From assembly GCA_964515235.1 (NCBI GenBank), contig CAZEVO010000006.1:7605-71604 (forward strand): a stretch of 64,000 nt of DNA. Direction: 5' to 3'. Below are positions 33,982 to 41,874 of the stretch, one piece after another; positions within the stretch are counted from its first letter, which is position 1; the number at the start of each line of letters is the position of its first letter. The notes below the pieces were generated by a model. The model ran no database searches. It worked only from the letters and a program-made list of their open reading frames with translations, and was not told the origin of the DNA. A program made the position numbers and the translations under genes. The DNA is from OPU3-GD-OMZ sp964515235. Its GTDB lineage: Bacteria; Pseudomonadota; Gammaproteobacteria; Methylococcales; Methylomonadaceae.

Positions 33982-34839
33982 GTGACTAACTTGGATAATA
34001 GACTATATGTTGTTGCGACACCAATAGGTAATTTAGCAGATTTTAGTTACCGCGCTGTTGAGGTGTTGCGTACTGTCGATTACATTGCAGCAGAGGATAC
34101 CCGTCGTGCTCGGTTATTGATGCAGCATTATGGGATTCAAAATAAACTAATCTCATTGCATGACCATAATGAAGCATTTAAGGCGCCTGAGTTGGTTAGA
34201 GATTTAATTTCTGGCATGAGTATCGCTCTTATTTCTGATGCCGGAACGCCTTTAATAAGCGACCCTGGGTTATCACTTGTGCGGTTGGTAAAAGAAGCTG
34301 GTGTGATTGTGTCGCCTGTTCCGGGGGCATGTGCTCTGGTTGCGGCATTATCGGCTTCAGGTATGCCGGTTGATCATTTTAGTTTTGAAGGTTTTTTAGG
34401 TCGGACTTCTGCTTCACGAAGAGCATTTTTTACGGAAAAATTAGATGATAGGAATACTTGGGTTTTTTATGAATCAAGTCATCGTATTCTGGCGAGCATA
34501 CAAGATTTGGCTGCTGTTTTTCCGGCGGAAAGAAACATAGCGATAGCACGAGAAATAACTAAGTTATATGAAACCATTATTTATGCGCCGATTCATGATG
34601 TTTTGCGTCTGATTGAGAATGATGAAAATATGCGTAAAGGTGAATTTGTTGTTATTGTTGGGGGTTGTCCGGTTAAGAAGGTAGTTGATGTGTCGTCTGA
34701 GCAATTACGGGTTCTGACTATTTTGTTGCAAAAACAAACTGTAAAAGACGCGGTTGCCTTGGCTGTTGAAATAACCTCTGGTAGTAAAAAATTATTGTAC
34801 CGTGAAGCCTTGCGTATTATGAAAGAAAAGGGGGAGTAA
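33982..34839 (+). CDS. rsmI: 16S rRNA (cytidine1402-2'-O)-methyltransferase
   Basis: A 285-residue tetrapyrrole-methylase-fold enzyme that 2'-O-methylates C1402 in the ribosomal P site; RsmH, also in this window (36077), adds the N4-methyl group to the same base. Motifs: LYVVATPIGNLADFSYRAVEVL at the start, AAEDTRRARLL, LISDAGTPLISDPGLSLV (abbreviated SDAGTPLISDPG), and VSPVPGACALVAALS. E. coli RsmI is 286 residues. GTG 33982 follows AAAGAGG by six bases, a good site. Divergent from lpoA, upstream of rnpB. Confidence 0.97.
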   Translation: MTNLDNRLYVVATPIGNLADFSYRAVEVLRTVDYIAAEDTRRARLLMQHYGIQNKLISLHDHNEAFKAPELVRDLISGMSIALISDAGTPLISDPGLSLVRLVKEAGVIVSPVPGACALVAALSASGMPVDHFSFEGFLGRTSASRRAFFTEKLDDRNTWVFYESSHRILASIQDLAAVFPAERNIAIAREITKLYETIIYAPIHDVLRLIENDENMRKGEFVVIVGGCPVKKVVDVSSEQLRVLTILLQKQTVKDAVALAVEITSGSKKLLYREALRIMKEKGE

Positions 34840-34890
34840 TTTTCTTTGTGGAGGTCTTGTGATGAGGGAAAAAATAATAGCTAATTATGT

Positions 34891-34896
34891 TATAGT
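34891..34896 (+). promoter_or_regulatory. Probable -10 box of the rnpB promoter
   Basis: TATAGT at 34891-34896 lies eight bases before the expected 5' end of RNase P RNA (34905). No clear -35 hexamer is at the expected distance, so the assignment rests on position. Confidence 0.4.
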
Positions 34897-34904
34897 TCTA
34901 TTCA

Positions 34905-35261
34905 GAGTCGGCTGAGCAGTCGCTATTTCTTTTTTAAGGAGTAGAGGAAAGTCCGGGCTCCATAGGGCAGGGTGCCAGGTAACGCCTGGGGGGCGAAAGT
35001 CTACGGAAAGTGCCACAGAAAATATACCGCCTTAATGTTTACATGAGGTAAGGGTGAAATGGTGCGGTAAGAGCGCACCGCATTGTTGGTGACAACATTG
35101 GCAGGGTAAACCCCATCCTGGAGCAAGATCAAATAGAAGAATATTGACGAATGTCAAACATGCGGCCCGTATGATTCTTGGGTAGATTGCTTGAGCAGCG
35201 AGGTGACTCGTTGCCTAGATGAATGGCTGTTCTCGACAGAACCCGGCTTATAGGCCGACTC
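34905..35261 (+). ncRNA. rnpB: RNase P RNA (bacterial type A)
   Basis: The catalytic RNA that trims 5' leaders from tRNA precursors. Ends: GAGTCGGC at 34905-34912 pairs with GCCGACTC at 35254-35261 to close helix P1. Conserved core strings are present in order: GAGGAAAGTCCGGGC at about 34943, CCACAGAAA at about 35013, AGGGTGAAATGGTGCGGTAA at about 35051, GGTAAACCCC at about 35104, and AGATGAATGG...ACAGAACCCGGCTTA near the 3' end. Size (about 357 nt) fits type A. TTTTTT follows P1 at 35262, so the closing strand may also aid termination. Its position between rsmI and mraZ is conserved in many gammaproteobacteria. Confidence 0.97.
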
Positions 35262-35498
35262 TTTTTTCTTTTCCTCTTTTAACGATGCAGTTAAAAGTCC
35301 GCTTAGGACCCATTGTGCTGCATTAATCATTCTGAAACTTTAAAGTTTCAATTCCTAATCTAGTTTTAACATTAAGTTACCGTCTTAATGTATTGAAATA
35401 CATCTATTTTGGTGTGCCTTATTTATTTTTCTAAAAATAATTGTAGCTCTATGTGAGCTAAGTCATTGTCGCTAAAGGAAAAAAACCACTGAACATGC
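35262..35498. repeat. Spacer with a chain of inverted repeats between rnpB and the mra promoter
   Basis: No gene is visible here. It holds five to six hairpin-capable inverted repeats one after another: a nested pair ATGCAG/CTGCAT (35285-35290, 35318-35323) around GTCC/GGAC (35297-35300, 35306-35309); the perfect 18-bp palindrome TGAAACTTTAAAGTTTCA (35333-35350); ACATTAAG/CTTAATGT (35369-35376, 35384-35391); ATGTATT/AATACAT (35388-35394, 35397-35403), which shares bases with the former so only one can form; TTATTTTT/AAAAATAA (35423-35430, 35433-35440); TAGCTC/GAGCTA (35444-35449, 35455-35460). AT-richness raises the chance rate, yet the density is high. It could be an RNA, an rnpB processing region, or decay. 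Confidence 0.55.
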
Positions 35499-35527
35499 TT
35501 GACTATCTCAAATGAGAGTCCTATAGT
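35499..35527 (+). promoter_or_regulatory. Sigma-70 promoter of the dcw cluster (Pmra)
   Basis: TTGACT at 35499-35504 and TATAGT at 35522-35527 with a 17-base spacer, each five of six. Start near 35534, leader about 54 bases to mraZ. The next 17 genes are all plus strand and tightly packed, so this is probably their main promoter. Confidence 0.75.
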
Positions 35528-35536
35528 GCCCGTTAA

Positions 35537-35561
35537 GTGGTTATTAGTGGTAAATAGTGGT
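35537..35561 (+). promoter_or_regulatory. MraZ operator: three GTGGT repeats
   Basis: GTGGT occurs at 35537-35541, 35547-35551 and 35557-35561, each followed by five bases, an exact 10-bp period just after the -10 box. E. coli MraZ represses its operon by binding three or more TGGGN-type direct repeats with 5-base spacers at this place (established). Here G is replaced by T in the fifth position. The position predicts autorepression. Confidence 0.78.
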
Positions 35562-35587
35562 TTTTTTAGGATATTTTGAGGTGCTTT

Positions 35588-36055
35588 TTGTTTCGAGGTG
35601 TTAGTTCAATCAGTATGGATGCTAAGGGGCGTTTGGCAATTCCGACGCGATATCGTGCTGAGCTTTCTGATTGTTGTTCTGGTCAATTGGTCGTGACGGT
35701 TGCTGTTGACGAAACCGGATCAGGTGAAACGGGCTGTTTGTGGCTTTATCCTCTCCCTGAATGGGAATCTTTGGAAGAAAAAATAAGCAAATTGCCGACA
35801 TTAAATAAAATGGCTGGAAGGTTAAGGCGCTTTGTTATTGGTTATGCGACTGAGTGTGAAATGGATGGTCAGGGGCGGCTGTTGTTGTCCGAAAATTTAA
35901 GAAGTTTTGCGAAGTTAGAAAAGCAAGTTGTTCTATTGGGGCAATTAAATAAATTTGAAATCTGGAATGAGTCAATTTGGGCAGCTAAGGAAAGTGAGTG
36001 GTTGTTAAGTGATGAGGATAATGCGACAGAAGAGTTGGCATCAATTTCTTTTTAA
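35588..36055 (+). CDS. mraZ: Transcriptional regulator MraZ
   Basis: A 155-residue protein of two AbrB-like half-barrels: DAKGRLAIPTRYR (about residue 12) and DGQGRLLLSENLR (about 96), each with the DxxGR loop that touches DNA in the ring-shaped oligomer. I choose TTG 35588 (giving M-F-R-G-V-S-S, matching the family's MFRG start) with GAGGTG a few bases upstream. An earlier TTG at 35576 would overlap that ribosome-binding site. E. coli MraZ is 152 residues. It is the first gene of the dcw cluster and its own predicted operator lies in the leader. Confidence 0.94.
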   Translation: MFRGVSSISMDAKGRLAIPTRYRAELSDCCSGQLVVTVAVDETGSGETGCLWLYPLPEWESLEEKISKLPTLNKMAGRLRRFVIGYATECEMDGQGRLLLSENLRSFAKLEKQVVLLGQLNKFEIWNESIWAAKESEWLLSDEDNATEELASISF

Positions 36056-36076
36056 TTTATAAGGGCGGGTAGAGGT

Positions 36077-37009
36077 GTGACTGAACATTTACCAGTGATG
36101 CTTGATGAGTGCATACAGGGCCTTGGTGTTAAGAAGGATGGTAAGTATGTTGATTGCACTTTTGGTCGAGGTGGTCACAGTCGGTGTATTCTGGCTGCAT
36201 TAGGCGATAAAGGTGGATTGCTTGCGTTGGACAGAGATCCAATGGCAATTGGTTCAAATGATGCGCAACAGATGCTATTAGACCATCGGTTTAGTTTGCG
36301 GCATCAAGGGTTTTCATTGTTGGAGCAAGTGGTATCTGAGCAAGGATGGAGCGGGCAGGTTGATGGCATATTATTAGACTTGGGAATGTCATCACCACAG
36401 CTGGATGATTCCTCGCGTGGGTTTAGCTTTATGAGAGATGGCCCTTTGGATATGCGTATGGATACGAGTGTGGGGATTAGTGCCGCAGATTGGTTGGCAG
36501 TGGTTGATGAAAAGACTTTAATTTCTGTACTTAGGGGTTATGGTGAAGAACGGTTTGCGCGAAGAATTGCAACTGCGATTATTAAGGAGCGTGCGATTGA
36601 GCCATTACGGACAACTCGGCAACTAGCAAATCTCATTGAAACGGTAATCCCTGTTAGGGAAAAACATAAGCATCCAGCAACGCGTAGTTTTCAAGCAATA
36701 AGGATCGAAATTAACCAAGAGCTAGAGCAGTTAAAGGACGTGCTTCAACAATCAATTGGTGTGTTGAGGCCAGGAGGAGTTTTAATGGTGATTTCATTTC
36801 ATTCTTTGGAAGATCGAATTGTAAAGCGTTTTATTCGCGACCAGTCGAGAGGAAAATATATGCCTTTATCACGAAGATTTGTTGAGGATGAAAATCAGCA
36901 AATAGTGTTTAAGAAAATGGGTAAAGCGATTAAAGCAAGTGATGTTGAGGTAAGGCGTAACCCTCGGTCAAGGAGTGCTGTATTACGGATGGCGGAACGT
37001 TTAGGGTAA
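36077..37009 (+). CDS. rsmH: 16S rRNA (cytosine1402-N4)-methyltransferase
   Basis: A 310-residue SAM enzyme adding the N4-methyl group to C1402 of 16S rRNA. Motifs: EHLPVMLDECIQGL at the start, VDCTFGRGGHS as the SAM loop, GILLDLGMSSPQLDDSSRGFSF, KHPATRSFQAIRIEINQEL and VISFHSLEDRIVKRF. E. coli RsmH is 313 residues. It starts at GTG 36077 (preceded by AGAGG) 21 bases after mraZ, in the universal mraZ-rsmH-ftsL order. Confidence 0.97.
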   Translation: MTEHLPVMLDECIQGLGVKKDGKYVDCTFGRGGHSRCILAALGDKGGLLALDRDPMAIGSNDAQQMLLDHRFSLRHQGFSLLEQVVSEQGWSGQVDGILLDLGMSSPQLDDSSRGFSFMRDGPLDMRMDTSVGISAADWLAVVDEKTLISVLRGYGEERFARRIATAIIKERAIEPLRTTRQLANLIETVIPVREKHKHPATRSFQAIRIEINQELEQLKDVLQQSIGVLRPGGVLMVISFHSLEDRIVKRFIRDQSRGKYMPLSRRFVEDENQQIVFKKMGKAIKASDVEVRRNPRSRSAVLRMAERLG

Positions 37010-37018
37010 GAAGGTAGT

Positions 37019-37276
37019 ATGGTTTTAAGGATAGCGGTGATAGTGATGTTTTTAGGGTCAGCAGTAGCTGTTGTTTATAGCCAATATCAGGCGCGAACGT
37101 TATTTATTGAAATGCAGCGACTTAAAGTAAATCTGGATCGGTATGAAACAGAGTGGGGGCAGTTGCAATTAGAATTAATGACATTATCGGAACACAGTCT
37201 TATTGAGAGCCAAGCACACTCAAAATTGAACCTTGTGACACCCAAACATAATGAGATTGTCTATATAAAACAGTAA
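37019..37276 (+). CDS. ftsL: Cell division protein FtsL
   Basis: An 85-residue bitopic protein that, with FtsB and FtsQ, links the Z-ring to septal synthesis. One membrane helix spans residues about 4-20 (IAVIVMFLGSAVAVVYS), then a coiled-coil-like stretch (about 25-65, heptads of L, M and V) and a short tail. The cytoplasmic tail is almost absent, unlike E. coli (121 residues). Sequence is weakly conserved; position between rsmH and ftsI plus topology make the call. Its stop overlaps the ftsI ATG by one base. Confidence 0.9.
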   Translation: MVLRIAVIVMFLGSAVAVVYSQYQARTLFIEMQRLKVNLDRYETEWGQLQLELMTLSEHSLIESQAHSKLNLVTPKHNEIVYIKQ

Positions 37277-39012
37277 TGATTTCAAGTTATAAAAAAACAG
37301 AGCGTAAAACAGGGTCTGCGCAAAGACGGCAGGTTCTTTGCGGGGTTATGTTTTGTGGAATGTTAATGTTGTTGGGTAAAGCAATTTCATTGCAGGTATT
37401 AGAAAAAGATTTTTTAAAACATCAAGGTGATATTAGGCATATTGTTGATGTGGACGTGTCAGCATATCGAGGGAAAATTGTTGACAGAAATGGTGAGCCT
37501 CTTGCGATTAGTACACCTGTGAAGTCTGTTTGGGTCAACCCAAAGCAAGTCAGCAGTGATATTGATAGGAATGGAATTAGCAGTCTTGAGAATCTCCTCA
37601 AGCTATCTCGTGGAAGGTTCATAAAATTAATTAAGAAAAATAGTGACAAACACTTTGTTTATTTAAAAAGGCATGTCAGTCCTGCAATTGCTAAACAAGT
37701 AAGGGATTTAAATGTTACTGGGGTGCATTTACATAGAGAATTTAAACGTTTTTACCCTTCAGGTGAAATTTCAGGGCATCTTCTGGGGTTTACAGATATT
37801 GATGATGTTGGTCAAGAAGGGCTTGAATTGGCTTTTGATAAGGTTTTGAGAGGTGTGCCAGGTAAGAAACGAGTGATGCGTGATGGTAAGAAAAATATTA
37901 TTGCGGATATCGAAGAAATAAGTAGTCCAGTTCCGGGGCAAAATTTGCAATTAAGTATTGATAGTCGTCTCCAATATTTGGCATATCGAGAACTAAAGTC
38001 TGCGGTTAAATCAAACCAAGCCAGTTCAGGATCCTTAGTGATGTTAGACGCTAAAACTGGAGAGGTTCTGGCTGTAGTCAATCAGCCGAGTTTTAACCCC
38101 AATGATAGAGGTGATTTGCAAGGGTATCGGTATCGTAATCGAGCAATGACAGATGTATTTGAACCCGGATCAACCGTCAAACCATTTTTGATAGCGAGCG
38201 CATTAGATGGCGGGTATGTAAGGTCTGATGAAGTCGTAGATACTTCGCCGGGTTATTATCGTATAGGCAGGAATGTAGTTCGTGATTTTCGAAACTATGG
38301 TGTGCTTGGTTTATCAGATATTTTGAAAAAATCCAGTAATGTTGCAGTAAGTAAGATAGCGAATGAAATGCCAGCAGAGGAAATGTGGGGGTTTTATAGT
38401 CGCTTAGGAATGGGGCAGTCTGTGGGCATGGGTTTTCCGGGAGAGGCCAGCGGAACTTTAATTGACTACCAGTATATGGATGCTTTTGAACAAGCGACAT
38501 TATCCTTTGGCTATGGTGTTTCTATGTCAGTGGTGCAATTGGCAAGAGCATATACCGCTTTAGCAGATGATGGGTTATTGCACTCTGTGACTATGCTTAA
38601 ACGAGATTATGACCAGGACTCACAGCGTGTATTTACCAAGGAAACTGCGAGTAATATTCGATCTATGTTGGAGCATGTTGTAGAAAAGGATGGAACGGCT
38701 TATAAGGCGCGAGTTGCAGGTTATTCGGTAGCAGGTAAAACAGGAACAGTGAAGAAAATTGTTAATGGTAGCTATTCTGATGACCAATATTTATCTCTTT
38801 TTGTAGGTATTATTCCGGCGAAAAATCCACGATTGGTGATGGCTGTACTAATTGATGAGCCAACGGCTGGTGATTATTACGGGGGTGCTGTTGCGGGGCC
38901 AGTTTTTTCAAAAGTTATGAGTCGAAGTATGCGCATTTTGGGTGTGGATCCTTCTTTTAGGACAAATCAAAAAGAACCACTTGTTTTGGCCTCTCAAGGG
39001 TATAAACCATGA
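37276..39012 (+). CDS. ftsI: Septal peptidoglycan transpeptidase FtsI (PBP3)
   Basis: A 578-residue bitopic transpeptidase that cross-links septal wall with FtsW. Short cytoplasmic part, membrane helix (about residues 20-40), then the pedestal with RGKIVDRNGEPLAISTP. Penicillin-binding motifs: EPGSTVKPF with S-x-x-K (about 296), S-S-N (about 352), and K-T-G-T (about 490, VAGKTGTVKK). Length equals E. coli PBP3 (588). One-base overlap with ftsL upstream and a 4-base ATGA overlap with murE downstream. Confidence 0.97.
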   Translation: MISSYKKTERKTGSAQRRQVLCGVMFCGMLMLLGKAISLQVLEKDFLKHQGDIRHIVDVDVSAYRGKIVDRNGEPLAISTPVKSVWVNPKQVSSDIDRNGISSLENLLKLSRGRFIKLIKKNSDKHFVYLKRHVSPAIAKQVRDLNVTGVHLHREFKRFYPSGEISGHLLGFTDIDDVGQEGLELAFDKVLRGVPGKKRVMRDGKKNIIADIEEISSPVPGQNLQLSIDSRLQYLAYRELKSAVKSNQASSGSLVMLDAKTGEVLAVVNQPSFNPNDRGDLQGYRYRNRAMTDVFEPGSTVKPFLIASALDGGYVRSDEVVDTSPGYYRIGRNVVRDFRNYGVLGLSDILKKSSNVAVSKIANEMPAEEMWGFYSRLGMGQSVGMGFPGEASGTLIDYQYMDAFEQATLSFGYGVSMSVVQLARAYTALADDGLLHSVTMLKRDYDQDSQRVFTKETASNIRSMLEHVVEKDGTAYKARVAGYSVAGKTGTVKKIVNGSYSDDQYLSLFVGIIPAKNPRLVMAVLIDEPTAGDYYGGAVAGPVFSKVMSRSMRILGVDPSFRTNQKEPLVLASQGYKP

Positions 39013-40514
39013 TGGCGAATCGTAAAGAAATATTGGGCCTCTGGTTATCAGATTTATTGGGTGATTTGACGGTAATAACAACTGATCGTCAGGTGACGGG
39101 TTTGTCATTAGACAGTAGAAATCTAAGGGATGGCGATTTGTTTTTTGCAGTGTCTGGGGTCAATAGTCATGGATCGCAATTCGCGCTAGAGGCATTAAGT
39201 AAGGGGGCTGTTGGTATTGTTTGTGACGTTCTGGATACGACCAGTTTCATGGATAAATCAATTACTCCCGACGTACTTTTTGAAATACCGCAATTGAGTA
39301 AGAACATGGGTTTGATTGCAGCTCGTTTTTATGGCGACCCATCGAAAAAATGTACTGTATTTGGTGTGACAGGAACGAATGGAAAAACTTCCTGCGTACA
39401 GTTTTTACAGCAATGTCTACCGAACAGTAGCTCAATAGGGACACTTGGCTGGGGTGTTGGGACAAGTTTGGCGGAGACTAAAAATACAACGCCTGACGCA
39501 ATTGAATTGCAAGAGATTATGAGTCAATTGCAGGGTCAAGGTATACATCATATTGCGATGGAGGTTTCATCGCATGCGCTACAACAACAGCGGGTATCTG
39601 GTACCAGTTTTGATGGGGTTATGATCACGAATATAACCCAAGATCATTTAGATTATCACGGGTGTATGGATGATTATGTTGCAGCAAAGTTAACTTTGTT
39701 ATCGGCACCTGACATTCGTTTTGCAGTTGTCAATTGTAATGATGATTTTTACGATGCGATCGTAGCAGCGATTCCTGATTATGTTGAGGTTTGGGGTGTT
39801 ACTGGTGACGAAAAACACCGAGATGGAATTAATGTACTAAAAATTGGTGCTGTGATTTGTAACTGGGAAGGAATTAGTTTTGATGTTGAATATCATGGGG
39901 AACTTCATCGCGTCACCGTACCCGTATATGGTGCGGTGAATGTGGAAAATGTAGCCATGGTCATGGCGGCGCTATTAGCACATGGTTACTCATTCATAGA
40001 GGCTTGTGTTCGGATACAAAAAGTCCATGCCATTGCTGGTCGCATGGAGGTTTTTAAAAGTAGACAAGCGTTACCAGCGATTATCGTGGATTACGCGCAT
40101 ACACCGGATGCATTAGAGAAATTATTATTAATGGCAAGGGAACATTGTGATGGCAATATCTGGTTAGTCTTTGGTTGTGGTGGAGACCGAGATGTCGGTA
40201 AGCGAAGTCAGATGGGGCTTATAGCAGAGCAATATGCGGATCATATCATTGTGACAAATGATAACCCTCGAACAGAATCTGAACAGAAAATCGTCAGGGA
40301 TATAGTGTCATTATGTGATGATTCAGGCGTAGAGATTATATATAACCGACGTCGAGCAATTCAGGAAACGATAGAGAAGGCAAAGACAAACGACTGTGTA
40401 GTTATAGCTGGGAAAGGGCATGAAAAATACCAAGAGGTACAGGGTGAAAGAATTGCATTGAGTGACCGAGAAATCGTTACAGACTTAGTCGCAAATGGAG
40501 GTAGGCTGTGTTAG
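39009..40514 (+). CDS. murE: UDP-MurNAc-L-Ala-D-Glu:meso-diaminopimelate ligase
   Basis: A 501-residue Mur ligase adding the third stem residue. Motifs: SLDSRNLRDGDLFFAVSG, the P-loop TGTNGKTSCVQF (about residue 117), EVSSHALQQQRV, and VTNDNPRTESEQ (about 418), where D-N-P-R is the signature for meso-diaminopimelate over lysine. E. coli MurE is 495 residues. ATG 39009 overlaps the ftsI stop; ATG 39012 is an alternative. The end overlaps murF by 7 bases. Confidence 0.97.
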   Translation: MMANRKEILGLWLSDLLGDLTVITTDRQVTGLSLDSRNLRDGDLFFAVSGVNSHGSQFALEALSKGAVGIVCDVLDTTSFMDKSITPDVLFEIPQLSKNMGLIAARFYGDPSKKCTVFGVTGTNGKTSCVQFLQQCLPNSSSIGTLGWGVGTSLAETKNTTPDAIELQEIMSQLQGQGIHHIAMEVSSHALQQQRVSGTSFDGVMITNITQDHLDYHGCMDDYVAAKLTLLSAPDIRFAVVNCNDDFYDAIVAAIPDYVEVWGVTGDEKHRDGINVLKIGAVICNWEGISFDVEYHGELHRVTVPVYGAVNVENVAMVMAALLAHGYSFIEACVRIQKVHAIAGRMEVFKSRQALPAIIVDYAHTPDALEKLLLMAREHCDGNIWLVFGCGGDRDVGKRSQMGLIAEQYADHIIVTNDNPRTESEQKIVRDIVSLCDDSGVEIIYNRRRAIQETIEKAKTNDCVVIAGKGHEKYQEVQGERIALSDREIVTDLVANGGRLC

Positions 40515-41872
40515 AAATGTCACTCCAAGAAATAAATACTGTTGTTCAAGGCGAGTGTGATAATGCCAGCATAAATATCAATTCCATTAGTATCGATACT
40601 CGGACACTTAAGCCTGGCGACTGTTATGTTGCAATAAAAGGGGAGCGGTTTGATGGGCACGAGTTTATTGATCAGGCCGAGGAGTTACAGGCTTCAGCAA
40701 TTATTTGTGAATCTCCTCAGAGCGTTAAAACACCACAAATTGTAGTTGCAAATACAAAACAAGCACTAGCAAAATTAGGGTGTGCGAATAGGCAAAAAAA
40801 CAATGCAAAAATAATTGGTGTAACGGGTAGCAATGGTAAAACCACTGTTAAAGAAATGATTGCAGTGATTTTAGCGGAAGCCGGGCCAACACTCGCCACA
40901 AAGGGTAACCTAAACAATGATATTGGCGTACCGTTAACATTATTGAGGTTGGATAAGGGGGATAACTTTGGCGTGATTGAAATGGGGGCCAATCACCTTA
41001 AGGAGATTGCTTATTTAAGTCAATGTGCAGAGCCAGATGTAGGGGTGATCACTAATATTTCGGCAGCACATCTGGAAGGGTTTGAATCTCTGGAGGGTGT
41101 TGCAATAACCAAATGTGAATTATTGGAATCCTTAAGTGAGTCTGGTATCGCAGTATTGAATAAAGATGATGCGTTTTATGATTTTTGTGTGGAGAGAGCA
41201 GGAAGTTCGGCAGTAGTTTCATTTGGATTGTCAGGATCAGCAGATGTGAGTCCCAAGTCAATTCAGTCACAGTTACATGAAGGTCAATTTGTAACTCAAT
41301 TCACAATAAAACACCACCAAGAAATGTTTGATGTAAAGGTTGGTTTGGTGGGGGAACATAACATTAAGAATGTGTTGGCTGCTAGTGCTGTGGCTCTGGC
41401 GTTAGGTATCGATCATCAACATATTCAAAAAGGATTAGAGAAAATTAAACCGGTATCAGGGCGTTTGGAGCCGTTTGTTATGCCCAATGGCGGAGTGCTG
41501 ATTAACGATACTTATAATGCGAATCCAGCATCGCTAACGGCAGCGCTTAGCGTGCTAAAAGAAATCGGTGGCGAATTTTGGGTTGTGTTAGGAGCGATGG
41601 GGGAGTTAGGGAAAGAGAGTCGTTTATTTCATATTGAAATGGGGCGACAAATTAAGTCAATGGGAGCAATGCGCTTATTAGCGATCGGCCCCGATGCTGA
41701 AAGTGCGACGAATGCTTTTGGTAAAGGGGCTGTTTTTTTTAAAACGCAGGAAGAAATGATAATAGCTCTCAAGAATGAGCTAACAGGCTCTGAAACAATT
41801 TTGGTGAAAGGTTCAAGGATGCAGAAAATGGAAAATATTGTTAACGCTTTAATGCAAGGTGTTAGGAACTAG
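40508..41872 (+). CDS. murF: UDP-MurNAc-tripeptide:D-Ala-D-Ala ligase
   Basis: A 454-residue Mur ligase attaching D-Ala-D-Ala. Motifs: SIDTRTLKPGDCYVAIKG, P-loop GVTGSNGKTTVKEM (about residue 100), VIEMGANHLKEI, and LINDTYNANPASL (about 335). E. coli MurF is 452. The start is GTG 40508, with GGAGGT eight bases before; ATG 40517 is the next choice but lacks a well-placed site. It overlaps murE by 7 bases and is 2 bases from mraY. Confidence 0.97.
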   Translation: MLEMSLQEINTVVQGECDNASININSISIDTRTLKPGDCYVAIKGERFDGHEFIDQAEELQASAIICESPQSVKTPQIVVANTKQALAKLGCANRQKNNAKIIGVTGSNGKTTVKEMIAVILAEAGPTLATKGNLNNDIGVPLTLLRLDKGDNFGVIEMGANHLKEIAYLSQCAEPDVGVITNISAAHLEGFESLEGVAITKCELLESLSESGIAVLNKDDAFYDFCVERAGSSAVVSFGLSGSADVSPKSIQSQLHEGQFVTQFTIKHHQEMFDVKVGLVGEHNIKNVLAASAVALALGIDHQHIQKGLEKIKPVSGRLEPFVMPNGGVLINDTYNANPASLTAALSVLKEIGGEFWVVLGAMGELGKESRLFHIEMGRQIKSMGAMRLLAIGPDAESATNAFGKGAVFFKTQEEMIIALKNELTGSETILVKGSRMQKMENIVNALMQGVRN

Positions 41873-41874
41873 TC

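Larger units (their letters stand above)
35479..35567. repeat. 12-bp inverted repeat flanking the mra promoter
   Basis: AAAAAAACCACT at 35479-35490 is the exact reverse complement of AGTGGTTTTTTT at 35556-35567. The right arm is the third MraZ-type repeat; the left arm is upstream of the -35 box. A fourth, inverted MraZ site with DNA looping over the promoter is one reading. Confidence 0.6.
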
